Shown: one piece after another, positions 9,100 to 19,712 of the stretch
How positions within the stretch are numbered: the first letter of the stretch is position 1
Layout of the letters: each line of letters opens with the position of its first letter
Origin: Doryteuthis pealeii
Taxonomy: Eukaryota; Mollusca; Cephalopoda; Myopsida; Loliginidae
NCBI GenBank assembly: GCA_023376005.1
Contig: CM042152.1
Span: 90,435,948 to 90,499,947 of the forward strand
Length of the DNA: 64,000 nt
Direction of reading: 5' to 3'
Position numbers and translations under genes: made by a program
The notes under the pieces: model-generated
Database searches by the model: none
The model's input: only the letters and a program-made list of their open reading frames with translations
Told to the model about the DNA's origin: nothing

Positions 9100-9450
9100 A
9101 TGCGTGGGCGGTTTATATACTTAAAATAAAGTCAATAGCAGGGACGGCAGTTAGCCAGAGAACAAGTGAGCTGATAGTCGCTTACGGTCCATCACGGCCG
9201 ACAGGCTGTGAGACCCATGTAGCCACCTCTTCCACCTCACCAACCCATTTCAGCAGTCATTGGCAACCTCGCCACCCACGCACAGCTGAAGAAGAAGAAA
9301 TAAAGTCAAAAGTTTCTACTATACACATGTGTTGTGATTTCATTAAGTCCGACTACTACGTTTAAGCTAAGTAGACAATGTACACGAGCTATATCAATTT
9401 GATACCACAATACAACATACACGATTTAGTACCGTGAAAAAGGCACTATG
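9100..9450 (+). mobile_element. LTR of family N, plus strand
   Basis: It contains a TATA-like TTTATATACTT (9110), a purine-rich stretch, AATAAAGTC (9298) as a polyadenylation signal, and CACATGTGTTGTGATTTCATTAAG. The block from GGTCCATCACGG to TCATTAAG aligns with the minus-strand copy at 49260-49450 (CCACCTCACCA, CTCGCCACCCAC, GAAATAAA, CATGTGTTGTAGATTTCATTAAG). Promoter then polyadenylation order fits an LTR. Exact borders are not resolved. Confidence 0.55.
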
Positions 9451-10435
9451 TAACATAATGTGTGGGTGGGCGAAAAGACCATTCATTCTGTTTAAAAGAA
9501 GATTTGTCTTATTGTGGTTAATACTACCTCACTGTTGATTGATAATTTTAACCCTCCCCATTCCAAGAGCGGAAATGGCTGATGGAAGTATGTAACTGTA
9601 TTGACCCAATATCGGCAGCATATAACCGGATTTGGAAAAGTACTGATGTATGTATGATTTGAAAGCCTCACAGATGAACATGCAACATAGTCTGATTTAG
9701 TAATGTATGCTTCATGAGTTTGAAGAATCAAGCAAGAACTTTGTTGTTCAAAAGGTGAAGGCACAGTTAATTGCAGTACAGTAACCAGATAGTTCAAGAA
9801 ATTTTATTTGGATTGTAAGAACGTTGACAATCAGGCAAGGTCAGTTTGGTCTAAAACTGTGGATTCCAAGGTCATGCTCCAAGCCATGGTTGCAAATCCA
9901 GAAAGTAGCACATAAAGAGTATCAGGCAAGCTTGGCATATCATGGTTCGGTGTTGTTTTTCACCTTCACAATCTTAGCAAAAGCATCCAGAACAGTTGAA
10001 TTGTGTTTCACGTTACCAAAATATTGCAAAACTTTTGACTCACCCCAGTATTTTAATAAGAAAAATTTGTCTAGTTTTTATAGTTTTAAGCAAAAACCAA
10101 ATTCTTAATATAAGTTTACTCATGCTTTCTACATGTACAACAGTCAGCTGAAAATTTCATAGGCTGACCAAGATACTTTCAAGAATGTGACCAAATAATA
10201 CTCCCTTTGTGGTCAACACATCTTTTTTCATTGATGTTGCAGAGCTTGGATCCCATTGTTAAATAAAGTCAACAGCAGATATGATGTCAGCCTATGAACT
10301 TTTCACCCTCACATTGAAAAAATGTTGAACATTCCTAAACACAGTATTCAAAATGAATCTGAGTTATCTCAATTCTTTTATAATTGAATTAATTTCTGCC
10401 CCAAAATCCTAATGTGTAAATTTTGAGTAGCATTG
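9451..10435. other. Unassigned sequence
   Basis: No gene, terminal repeat or structured motif could be supported. ORFs of 101 codons (minus, 9492-9797) and 94 codons (plus, 9824-10108) have no recognisable domain. 10020-10060 carries GACTCACCCCAGTAT, which resembles a mariner terminal repeat (GACTCACCCTTGTAT at 19809), so a degraded mariner end may be here. Confidence 0.3.
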
Positions 10436-10716
10436 TATATATATTTACCAACCCCTCTGCATGAGCAGGATGCGACACAAGGTCAATTTCTTAAGCAGAG
10501 TTTAACAGGTTTAAATTCAAAGTTTTCCTTCTCCTAGACTGGTTACCTAGCCCTGGTTTAAGAGTCCAGTCTGCCCTGCTATTTACCCATAGCTGGAGGG
10601 AGAATTGGATTCATACTTTTTCCAAGGATATTAGCGCCAACAGCTTCGTCCAGGAATTGAACCCGGGTTGACGAGTCCATTTCCTACGACTCTAACCATT
10701 AGACCACGCGCCTCCA
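10436..10716 (-). mobile_element. SINE1, minus strand, nearly full length
   Basis: On the minus strand it runs from GGAGGCGCGTGGTCTAATGG (box A) through box B (GGGTTCAATTCC) and the full body to GAGGGGTTGGTAAATATAT. It is a good representative of the consensus, about 280 bp. Confidence 0.85.
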
Positions 10717-11489
10717 TTAGCAGCGTTGTATAGGATGTTTGCGGCTTTTCAAATATATGATTGAGAGAACAGCTGGTTTAATTTGATCTGTTGCATAATG
10801 AAGAGAAAGCAAAGAAAAAATTTAATTCAATAGAAATTGAAGTCAAATTTAATTTACACCCAAGAATCATTCATAAAAAAAAAAGTCAAAATCCTATTTG
10901 TGCACTTGTTGAAGTTCCAGATTTTTATATGGCAATATAATTCAATGTTTCTTTATGTTTACTAAGTGCAGTCTAGTCTGGAACAAGATCATCCAAAAAT
11001 GAATATATGTCTGAAATAGTTTTTTTTCTAAAATATATTAGGGGAAATATTTTTTATGAGGTCTGCTCCCCCCCCATATTATTTTATGTAATATGAAAAA
11101 ATGAACTGGCAAAAACGATTTTTACTTTTTTTCAATAAAGATAAGAGTCTAGATAATTATATCAGAAGATTTTTATAAGTCTCAATGGCAAAGATTTTAA
11201 TCAAAGGACCATAAATAGAGACTTCTGTTAAAAAATGATATCAATAAAGAAATTAGCCGTGTTGTAAATAAACTGACTGTTTTTCTTATTGTTCACGATA
11301 ATGATGAGTAATTTTTCTCCAACTGGATAATTTTTGAATGAAATCTTTCTTTTTAACAGCTCTTTATGTTCGTTATTTCTTTTTTGCGAGATTTAAAAAC
11401 AAAATTTTTAAAATATTTACGTTTCTTCCTTCAACGTGACCTAAACTGATCATGCAACCTATTTTGGAAATACACAGTATCGATATTTT

Positions 11490-11540
<51 letters not shown>

Positions 11541-11569
11541 TAGATAGATAGATATAATTAGCTTATTAC
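10717..11569. other. AT-rich sequence with a TA/TAGA tract
   Basis: No gene is supported. A TA tract at 11497-11537 followed by TAGA repeats lies near the right end. Confidence 0.45.
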
Positions 11570-11862
11570 TGTTTGTTTGTTTTATGTCATATCAACATCT
11601 AATGCCAACAAAGTTTTGAAATAAATTCATTCTTGAACAGTAATTAATTTTACAATTATAAACACATTTTTTTCTATTTAACCTATAGATGGGACCCTAA
11701 CACATACTACCACTCTGGGTAAGAGTGGACCTGGGAGCAATGGTAATCAAGGGGTGATTCACATTCCCCAGACCTCCAGAACTGGAATCTCACCATCAGA
11801 TAGAGTTTAACATCATGCCAAGGATATGCAGACCCTCAGGCAACGCCTTCTAGCACATTGTC
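11570..11862 (+). repeat. Repeat F, plus strand
   Basis: Ordered blocks: CATATCAACATCTAATGCC, AAAGTTTTGAAATAAATTCATTCTT, TTTAACCTATAGATGGGACCC, TACCACTCTGGGTAAGAGTGGACC, CATTCCCCAGACCTCCAGAACTGG and ACCATCAGATAGAGTTTAAC. The same order is seen at 37621, 38760, 43920, 51820, 56070 and others. It is an unclassified interspersed repeat, up to about 630 bp in the longest copy, with no tRNA-like head and no coding frame. Confidence 0.65.
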
Positions 11863-11865
11863 AGT

Positions 11866-12088
11866 AAAAAAGTAAAGTCGTCGAGGTGGCCTAAAGTCGG
11901 TATCAGCCACTCAGCGAGGGAGTCTATCCCCTTTCACTAGCGCTAGACCAAGGAGATTGTTTTGGCGTCTGAAGTGGAGCGCCACACCTACCACCAGCTC
12001 CTTAATTTACCACACAGATCCCTGTGCTACTCATACACTAAGTTGGCGAGAGACGGTATCGAAATAGGTTCCTTGTGGTTTCTAACTA
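11866..12088 (-). mobile_element. SINE2, minus strand, head truncated
   Basis: The minus strand shows the SINE2 body from the stretch near box B (AACCTATTTCGATACCG) to AGTCGGTATC..GGCC..GACTTTACTTTTTT, with box A missing. It abuts repeat F at its 3' end. Confidence 0.75.
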
Positions 12089-12767
12089 TTTTCAAAATCT
12101 ATACTATTCATTATACAATGATTCAATTTATACGTTCTTTAAGATTTTTTACTATTGTCTTCATTTTGATTGTTTTTAAGACTTTTCAGATTCGATTTTT
12201 CTATGTATTATCTCCAACTCTGAGAACAAATATTTTCTTTATCCCATGTTTTTTTTTTTTTTTTACTGTCATCTTTACCTTTATATTTTTTAAACAGTGT
12301 TTTCGATGAGAATGTTTTTTCTATCCAAAGATGTTGACTACTATCTTAACCTTTGTTTTTAATACATTGTTTTCGGGTATACATTCTTCTATTTTGTTTT
12401 AAGAGGCAAAAGAAAACATTTTCATTATTCTATTTATTCATTCATTTATTTATTTTTTGAAAGTCTGCTATCTCTACCTCTATTGTTTTAACACTATTTC
12501 AATCAACACATAATTTTGTTTTGTTTCAGTGTTTTTTTTATTATTCTATCTCATTTCAAATACCACAGTCTAATAAAATGACTAAGAATAAAGATCTTGT
12601 TAATGTTACCATGGTTGAAAGTGTTTACTTACATTTCCATACAAGAAAAGTTAGTGTTTATTGAGAAACATAGATAGAATTTTTTTTTTGAGTTCAATTA
12701 TGATCATAAGATGCAACAACCCTTTTACCAATATTCTAAGATGTCATTAATGATAATATTGCCCGCA

Positions 12768-12805
<38 letters not shown>

Positions 12806-12924
12806 TATAACCAGACTCTGTGTCATAAATTTCCATTAATGTGGATTCAATGTTTTTTTTTGTCTTTGTCTTTGTCTTCCATATCATGTTAGCATTCTTT
12901 TCTATTTCCAAATTGTCTATCTAA
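12089..12924. other. AT-rich sequence, TA tract
   Basis: The 115-codon ORF at 11962 that crosses from SINE2 into here is low-complexity F/I-rich and not a credible gene. A TA tract lies at 12771-12809. Confidence 0.45.
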
Positions 12925-13745
12925 ATGTATCATACATCAAAATGAAGCTGGTTCTCTGTAGATCACATCCCTACTCTTCCACATAGGGAAGTAAAAAAGT
13001 AATGCCAGTTTGTTTAGGACAGGTATAATTACCAACACAGGAACATGTATCATGCATCAAAATGAAACAGGTCCTCTGTGGATCACATCCCTACTCCTCC
13101 ACATAGGTAAGTAAAAAAAGTAATGCCATTTTGTTTAGGACAGGTATAATTACCAACACAGGAACATGTATCATGCATCAAAAAGAAGCTGGTTCTCTGT
13201 AGATCACATCCCTACTCCTCCACATAGGGAAGTAAAAACGTAATGCTAGTTTGTTTAGGACAGGTATAATTACCAGCACAGGAACATGTATCATGCATCA
13301 AAATGAAACTGGTCCTCTGTGGATCACATCCCTACTCCTCCACATAGGGAAGTAAAAAAGTAATGCCATTTTGTTTAGGACAGGTATAATTACCAACACA
13401 GGAATATGTATCATACATCAAAATCAAGCTGTTTCTCTGTAGATCACATCCCTACCTCACCACATAAGTGAGTTAAAAAGTAATGCCATTTTATTTATAA
13501 CAGGTATAATTACCAACACAGGAACATGTATCATGCATCAAAATGAAGCTGGTCCTCTGTGGATCACATCCCTACTCCTCCACATAGGGGAGTCAAAAAA
13601 TAATACCAATTTGTTTAGGACATGTATAATTACCAACACAGGAAAATTTATCATGCATCAAAATGAAACTGGTCTCTGCGGATCACATCCCACTCCTCCA
13701 CATAGGGGAATAAAAAAGTAATGCCATTTTGTTTAGGACAGGTTA
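12925..13745 (+). repeat. 120-bp satellite from mariner 3' end, seven units
   Basis: GATCACATCCCTACTCCTCC recurs at 12961, 13081, 13202, 13322, 13441, 13561 and 13680, a step of 120 bp. Each unit holds a mariner-type terminal-repeat core (GGGAGTAAAAAAGTAATGCC), ACCAACACAGGAACATGTATC and a stretch equal to the 3' untranslated end of the mariner relic at 18809-19819. The units alternate between 'AGCTGGTTCTCTGTAG' and 'AACTGGTCCTCTGTGG' types, giving a 240-bp higher-order pattern. Confidence 0.85.
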
Positions 13746-13933
13746 TATAAAATCCATTAATTAAAGATAAGCTTTTACTATATCAATCAAAAAAATCCTG
13801 GAAGTGAGTTTGGGGTGTGGGTTAACACGTGGCCCAGTTCATGTCTCTCTTTATAGATTTGAGGAAGTTATAAAGTCCCATCATCTAAGGGAGCTAAGGT
13901 AAGAAATCTACTATTCTATCTACTAGAGGATCT
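13746..13933. other. Short spacer
   Basis: No recognisable feature. Confidence 0.4.
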
Positions 13934-14165
13934 TGTTGCATAATCATGGGTAGCATGGATTATTAGCAACATGTAATCTGTGAGGACAGTTTCTTCATTG
14001 TCCAATCCATGGAAAGATAGTGTCAAACTACACTCACTTAATCACCCTTGAACTTTGTCGTAGAAGTCTACCTGTTCCTGTGAGACAGAGCCATTTACAA
14101 CTTCAACTATTTACCCCCTATCTCGACTTGACTTCTTTTTACTGTGGACTAACATCACAACATTA
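13934..14165 (+). mobile_element. LTR of family M, plus strand, decayed
   Basis: It starts TGTTGCATAATC and shares AGCATGGATTATTAGCAACA with 1738-1762 (AGCGTGGATTATTGGCAACA). No clear polyadenylation signal remains, and the right end near ACATCACAACA is approximate. Confidence 0.4.
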
Positions 14166-14505
14166 ACCAAATGGGAATATTTCTTTGTAATTATTTATTT
14201 TTGTTTTGTCTCTACTAGTTTCAATTTAATTGTCCTCATCAAGGGAAAGATTTTTTTTTGGAAGTTTTTAAATTTTTAAAAAATTCATATGCCATAAAGA
14301 AGTGAAGAAAAATAAACTGGATAATATACATATACATTCATTGATGGAATATTATTTTATTCCTAAACCTGTTCACTATAATTCCTACTTAAATCTACTC
14401 TCTTCAAGGCAAGCACATGTATGTATATATATTATATATATATATATATATATACATATACATTATATACATATACATATACATATACATATATATATAT
14501 TAGGA
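14166..14505. other. Unassigned, ends in TA/TACA tract
   Basis: No gene. The TA/CATATA compound microsatellite at 14422-14503 precedes a SINE3-like stretch. Confidence 0.4.
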
Positions 14506-14509
14506 GAGA

Positions 14510-14740
14510 GAGAGAGTGAGTAAACTACAGACATGTGTTTTCGAGGTATCCACCTCTCAACAGTGCAGTTATACCATTTTAGCAACTACCCTCTTTCGAG
14601 ACCCGAACGAACTTACGCTCGCCAACCTCTTACTCATACAGCCCAGTCAGCTGCCAAATATAGCAGGCTATTTAATTGCTACATTTTTATGACTCACAAG
14701 AGGTCCAAAACTTTGTGTGAGTCTTAGCTGAACGCGGAAT
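14510..14740 (-). mobile_element. SINE3-like repeat
   Basis: ACAGACATGTGTTTTCGAGGTATC..CTCAACAGTGCAGTTATACC resembles 27581-27650 (ACAGACACGTGTTTCGAATTATC..CTCAGTGTGGCTAGAC), where a tRNA-like head lies next to it. The class is inferred from that better copy. Confidence 0.4.
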
Positions 14741-14849
14741 ACGGTGATTTTGGCATAAATCCAAATAAATTGTCAACCGAAATTGGGAGCGTAATAATAG
14801 AATCACACACACATCATATATATATTAATATATATATATAGTATAGTGT

Positions 14850-14888
<39 letters not shown>

Positions 14889-15060
14889 TATGATTAATCA
14901 ATGATATCAGAAGATCTGAAACACGTGTGAAATGTAAGATAAAAATTTTTAAATTTTTTTTTCTGAAAACATAATCCATTTTGCAGACTCTTTTATAAAA
15001 TATTTAATTTTCTCCTGTTGGACCCAACAACACTTGCATATTATATATATATATTTATTA
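14741..15060. repeat. TA/GT microsatellite and spacers
   Basis: TA repeats at 14816-14840 pass into a GT tract at 14846-14887. A further short TA stretch is at 15039-15050. The rest is unassigned. Confidence 0.6.
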
Positions 15061-15067
15061 TATAGAC

Positions 15068-15150
15068 AGTGCTTAGATGGTCTGGTCATGTGGCTTGCCT
15101 TGAGACAGCAGACTTTGTAAGTAGAGGAACCAAAGGTAATATTATGCCAT
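15068..15150 (+). pseudogene. Non-LTR retrotransposon scrap (C-terminal LRWxGHV motif)
   Basis: The plus strand reads LRWSGHVACLETADFV, the motif that follows the RT domain in RTE/Jockey-like pol proteins (LRWxGHVxRM). The downstream frame is quickly broken. Too short to assign a clade. Confidence 0.4.
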
Positions 15151-16079
15151 GAAACCTAGAATAAAGTACAGAAGATTAGGCCGGGGAAGGAATACTGAAG
15201 CTACAACTATTGATGCTGATAACTGCGAAATTGATTGGCATTTGTTAGGGATGCTGGTGAAATCGGTGATTGCGTTAGGCCGCTTAAAGACTCACTAAAA
15301 TTTTAAGACTGATTTGATAAGAATGTACTGTAATTGCAGGAGTTTATATTGACGGTGACAGAATGGGCGGTACCATCTGTCTAACCGGAGAACGTAAAAC
15401 GTCTGTAAATGTCAGGATGAAGTTATGCTTTTGCTGTTACTGGCTCAAAGGTATGGGACTGAGAGATGAGAGAGGAAGAGTAGAGTTAACTGGTCATGAT
15501 AATAGTTTCGAGAAAGTTGTCTTTGCTTGCTCCTCCTTTTTGAGTTTCCTCCTGCGATAGGAGCTCGCGGAACGTCGCAGAGGGAATTATAGAGAAGCTA
15601 TGACGGTGGCAGTACCCTCCAAGTGGCGAAGCAGAGGATGTCGAGGACAAGACTTCTATACCCCGTGACAGTAACGCAGAAGTTTTGGTCCGAAGGACAG
15701 CAAGATAGGACGCCAAAATGCGGTCAAAACGAAGACCGATAACTGAGGGAGCCTTTTATGTCGGTTTTAGGAACATAAAAATAAAGAAACCCAGTATATT
15801 GCCAATTAGAAATGCTTTGAAATTATTGAAGACAAAAAAATTTCTACTAAAAGAGTAATGAAAGCAATTCCGCACATGTGATATGTGGGTTTGTGTATGT
15901 CTCTCAAAGGTGACTCAAGGAATCACTCTTCATAGTGTAGCGAGATGGAGTTTTGCGAGGACTACTGTCAGAAAAGAGAGGAAGAAGAAATAGAGCTAGT
16001 AAAGGTTTAAAAAAAAAGTGATGAGCACAAAACAGGTTTGTCGGGAATTTTACCGGGCGGCGTAACCCCCGAATGGCGA
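15151..16079. other. Unassigned, moderately GC-rich
   Basis: No gene is supported. 15350-15760 is less AT-rich than its surroundings and has overlapping ORFs of 60-76 codons without known motifs; it may be LTR-retrotransposon untranslated sequence. Confidence 0.3.
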
Positions 16080-16359
16080 AATCGAATGTCAACCGGAAGT
16101 TTCGGGTGTTTGACCGGAACGGAAGTCACATGGTAATGGGAATGACGAAGAAAAATACCGATCTCTTTTGCTTTCGGACGCGTAGGGACGGACGGAACTC
16201 TGGTCCTAGTTGTGGGGATCACAGTAATTTAACAGTGTCCTCTCTCTCTTTCTCTCTGCCTTTCCTCTCTTCCGAACAGAGCCCACGATACGAGCCTGGA
16301 AATAAAAGCTAAGCAGCTTGTGATGATATATTTCTCCCGTTGTACTTTTTTAATCAACA
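16080..16359 (+). mobile_element. Probable LTR (family Q), plus strand
   Basis: AATAAAAGC (16301) is followed by a T-rich region and ends in AATCAACA, with an immediate change to AGATGACGCCACGTGCC at 16360. The polyadenylation signal near a CA-ended border is the typical R-U5 layout. Only one copy is in the window, so the left border is a guess. Confidence 0.35.
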
Positions 16360-16955
16360 AGATGACGCCACGTGCCGAACACCTTTTTAGTGGTGTGAAT
16401 TTGGAGGCACATTGGACAAGACCCGCTATACGATATATTCGATATTAGAATGTTACGTATATCCGTTTTGGGTACCGTGAAGATACCGCCACGTTACATT
16501 AGTACAACAGGTAGGTCAACTTTTTCATGTGATTTGTGTTCTGATGAGTACCATTCCACTCTTATAGACTTAAATATATATTTCTATATCGAGACGACGG
16601 ACTAATCTATATCCCTGACAGTAATGGACCTGAAGACCTCTAACATAGAGAAAAAAAATCATAAGAGCCTTTAGATTCCTTGGCTTTAAAATCGAGATAG
16701 TTTCGAATCTCAAATAGTGAATTTCCTTGACATTACTTCAATTTGTCCAAACAATAGCTATAAACCCTTTTGTGTAAGGATAACTTAAACCACCTGTTAC
16801 ATTGGTGTGCATTCCGACCATCCCAAATCAATTATAAAACAAATCCCAATGCTGTTTAACATTAGGATAAGTAGATTATGTTCTAGCAAGCCAATTTTCG
16901 ATGCTAACAGTATAAGAGGCCCTTGAAAAAGTGGTTTCCAACAAAAACTAAAATA
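16360..16955. other. Unassigned, perhaps LTR element leader
   Basis: The stretch after the probable LTR has no gag-like frame. Nothing else is recognised. Confidence 0.3.
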
Positions 16956-17166
16956 CCATGATAAACCTATGACCAGTGGGTATGACTGTACAACCAATAA
17001 CATTACTAACAGCAATGATAGTATTAATAGTGATATTAGTAGTGATAACAATCAGGAATGTCAAAACCCATGACCGTGGGGTATGACTGTCAACTAACAA
17101 CATTTCCAACAGCAAAAATAGTATTAATAGTGATATTAGTAGTGATAACAATCAGGAATGTCAAAA
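16956..17166. repeat. Two-copy tandem repeat of about 105 bp
   Basis: The block from 'CATGACC.GTGGG.TATGACTGT' to 'GATAACAATCAGGAATGTCAAAA' occurs at about 16965-17064 and again at 17068-17166. Overlapping ORFs on the minus strand reflect the duplication. Confidence 0.7.
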
Positions 17167-17395
17167 AATCTAAAAGCAGGTCGATTAAAAAGTTCTTAGC
17201 GGGATTAAGATACTTTCATGGAATGTGAGACCAAATGAGATCATAGTGTCAATATAGTCTCTCTTTGTGGTTAATGCACTTTTTGATCAGTGTTGCGGTG
17301 CTTGGATTTTAAGATTAAAAAAGTCGCCAACAGCAGATATGACATCATTATTTAAACTTTCAGCGTATGAAATTTCCTGCCTTCTTTGTATATCA
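17167..17395. other. Unassigned
   Basis: 17205-17380 resembles 10165-10300 loosely (GATACTTTCA..AATGTGA.ACCAAAT, TTTGTGGTCAACACA..TTTTT.ATTGATGTTGC, CAACAGCAGATATGA), so it is another dispersed repeat pair of unknown class. Confidence 0.4.
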
Positions 17396-17399
17396 ACTT

Positions 17400-17480
17400 G
17401 CTGGAGGAGCGTAGTGTAATGGTTAGAGTCGTAGGAAATGGACTCGTTGAATTTTTAAATCCTGAAACCTGAAATGAAGT
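17400..17480 (+). mobile_element. SINE1 head fragment
   Basis: GGAGGAGCGTAGTGTAATGGTTAGAGTCGTAGGAAATGGACTCG is present in SINE1 order, with a damaged box B and no body. Confidence 0.6.
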
Positions 17481-17653
17481 AGTACCAGCCTATAATAAAG
17501 TGCCTGGGTAGTCTCACACATATAATAAAATTTTTCTTAGAGTTTATAAAAGTAATTGGTAATTTTGCTTGAAGTATTGTTAAGTATGTTATAAAATAAT
17601 AAAATTCGAAGGCAATACAATGCGTAAAAAATAAGAAAAAGATGTTTTATATG

Positions 17654-17690
17654 TCTAATCGATTTCAAAGCAAAGCTTTATCATCAGAGA
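17654..17690 (-). ncRNA. Hammerhead-type motif, family D, copy D1
   Basis: Minus strand: stem I TCT/AGA, CTGATGA (17681-17687), extra T, stem II AAAGC/GCTTT with loop TTT, then GAAAT and a self-complementary ATCGAT serving as stem III, with triplet ATT. The fold matches families A, B and E although no surrounding sequence is shared. Confidence 0.55.
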
Positions 17691-18058
17691 TTTTTTCAGA
17701 AATGACGTGCTTATGTTTTTTTTTTTTTATTTGTGTGGTTATAATTTCTCTTCATATTTCCTTTTCCTCTCCTTTTTTTCCTCTCTTTCTTCTCTCCTCC
17801 TTTATGAATGGGCGAATAACTGTAATTTCTTATTTCTCTCTTTCTTTTTTTCTTTCTTAAAAGTTTGTTGTCAGCTTGTTTCTCAACAAACTTTTAAGAA
17901 GAAAAAAAAGAAAGAAGAAATAAGAAATTACAGTTATTCGCCCATTCATAAAGGAGGAGAAGAAAGAAGGAAAAAAAGGAGAGGAAAAGGAAATATGAAG
18001 AGAAATTATAACCACACAAATAAAAAAAAAAAACATAAGCACGTCATTTCTGAAAAAA

Positions 18059-18094
18059 TCTCTGATGATAAGCTTTGCTTTGAAATCGATTAGA
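18059..18094 (+). ncRNA. Hammerhead-type motif, family D, copy D2
   Basis: This is the inverted partner of D1: TCT (18059-18061), CTGATGA (18062-18068), T, stem II shortened by one A to AAGC/GCTT, GAAAT (18082-18086), ATCGAT, and AGA (18092-18094). The lost A weakens stem II, so D1 may be the better ribozyme of the two. Confidence 0.5.
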
Positions 18095-18267
18095 CATATA
18101 AAACATCTTTTTTGTCTTTATTTTTACGCATTGTATTGCCTTCGAATTTTATTATTTTAGAGTTTTATATCTGTTTGTTAATTTGTTTTACTGATGAGTT
18201 GGTGTATCCAGCTAGAGAGAGATTTTGTAAATCAGAAGAGATTTTGATTACTGCTGAATAAAAAACT

Positions 18268-18500
18268 TTTTAGCTTAGTTGGTAGAGTGTCCAGCTAGGA
18301 ACTATAAGGGTCTGGTTCAATACCGGCCTTCGCCAACTCAGCGTATGAGTAGCACAGGGATGCTGCAGTAGAGTGAGGAGCTGATAGTAGGTGTGGCACT
18401 CACCTCAGAAGCTAAAACAATCTCCCTGGTCTAGCACTAGTGAGAATGGTATGGACACCCTCAATGTCTGGCTGATACCGACATTAGGCCGCCCTGACAA
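18268..18500 (+). mobile_element. SINE2, plus strand
   Basis: Box A TTAGCTTAGTTGGTAGAG, box B TGGTTCAATACC and the SINE2 body to GATACCGACATTAGGCCGCC are present, with small deletions. Confidence 0.8.
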
Positions 18501-18806
18501 CTTTCCTTACTTATATGGCTCATTAATTTTTCTAAATAAAAAAAAATGCTCTTCTTCATTCTTGATAATCTATTGTTTGATCAGCCTGGTTTCCAATCAT
18601 CTTCAGGCAATATAACACATATCTTATCACCCTGTAACTGATTCACTGTGATATCTAAGGTTAATTACAGACATTTTCTAAAAAATATCCAGGAAAACTC
18701 AAACTTACATGAATTTCTTATGAGGAAAATAATCAAATTGTTCTTTTGAGTGATAACAATGCAATAATCTCCAGATCATTTGACAGTGGTTGACAGTTCA
18801 GATGGT
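18501..18806. other. Unassigned
   Basis: No feature seen between SINE2 and the mariner relic. Confidence 0.4.
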
Positions 18807-18808
18807 TA

Positions 18809-19510
18809 CGAGGGTGAGTAAAAAAGTAATGCCATTTTGTTTATGATATGTATTATTACCAACACAGGGACATGTATCATGCATCAAAATGAAGCTGGTT
18901 CTCTGTAGATCACATCCCTACTTCACCACATAAGTGAGTTAAAAAGTAATGCCATTTTATTTATAACAAGTATAATAACCAACACAGGAACATTTGTCAT
19001 GCATCAAAATGAAACTGGTCCTCTGTGGATCACATTCTACTCCTCCAGATAGGGGAGTCAAAAATAATGCCAATTTGTTTAGGACAAGTATAATTACCAA
19101 CACAGGAACATGTTTGTATATAAAAATGAAGCTGGTTCTCTGTAGATCACATCCCTACTTCACCACATAAGTGAGTTAAAAAGTAATGCCATTTATTTTT
19201 ATAACAGGTATAATACCAATACAGGAAAATTTATCATGCATCAAAATGAAGCTGGTCCTCTGTGGATCACAACCCTACTCCTCCACATAGGGAGTCAAAA
19301 TAATGCCATTTTGTTTAGGACATGTATAATTATCAACACAGGAACATGTATCATACATCAAAATGAAACTGGTCCTCTGTAGATCACATCCTACTCCTCA
19401 CATAGGGGACTCAAAAAGTAATGCCATTTGTTTAGGACAGGTATAATTACCAACACAGAAACATGTATCATGCATCAAAATGAAGCTGGTCCTCTGTGGA
19501 TCACATCCCT
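18809..19510. repeat. 120-bp satellite, six units, within mariner relic
   Basis: The GATCAC marker recurs at 18908, 19028, 19145, 19265, 19382 and 19499, a step of 115-120 bp. Units match the array at 12925-13745. The last unit is joined directly to the end of the transposase frame, which fixes the monomer as transposon 3' end plus terminal repeat. Confidence 0.85.
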
Positions 19511-19511
19511 A

Positions 19512-19712
19512 CTTTTCCATATAATCACTGTTTCTTTCAATAGCAATGTTTCCACCTTTGAATTAGAGCATGTATCTCTTCCCTGTAAAATTCTGTTGAC
19601 TGTTCTTTGAGCCACTTCTTCAATACAGATTTCAGTCACTGGAATAATGTTTACCACTCAAACCCTCTTTCATGGGGCTGAAGATATGACAGTCTTCGGC
19701 AAACATTATGAC
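19512..19712 (-). pseudogene. Mariner transposase C-terminal relic
   Basis: One minus-strand frame reads FAEDCHIFSPMKEGLSGKHY then SSD. A shifted frame continues LKKWLKEQSTEFYREEIHAL and IQRWKHC, and ends near LYGK. These are the standard mariner transposase C-terminal blocks (SDxHLFxxMKExLxGxxFxxD, then WLxxQxxxFYxxGIxxLxxRWxxCxxxxGDYVEK). The last catalytic Asp of the DDD triad would lie upstream, in a region that is missing. One frameshift and two stops are visible. Confidence 0.8.

Larger units (their letters stand above)
17592..18158. repeat. Large palindrome with ribozyme family D copies
   Basis: Arms 17592-17870 and 17884-18158 are near-perfect inverted copies of about 277 bp with a 13-bp loop. 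Each arm carries a T/A-rich block, a purine tract and one hammerhead-type motif. A third, single copy without the palindrome is at 21090-21325. The near identity of the arms indicates recent formation or correction by conversion. Long ORFs over it are mirror images with no known domain. Confidence 0.9.

Noticed and set aside
10650..10716. Possible tRNA-Glu-like gene on the minus strand
   Set aside because: It is the head of SINE1; acceptor and anticodon stems are not kept.
11962..12309. 115-codon ORF
   Set aside because: It starts inside a SINE2 and continues in T-rich sequence giving F/I-rich residues.
12925..19510. CRISPR-like regular repeats
   Set aside because: A 120-bp step with conserved, not variable, intervals in a eukaryotic setting; explained by the mariner-derived satellite.
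19475..19657. 60-codon minus-strand ORF as a separate small gene
   Set aside because: It is one of the frames over the mariner transposase remnant; the correct frame gives transposase blocks.
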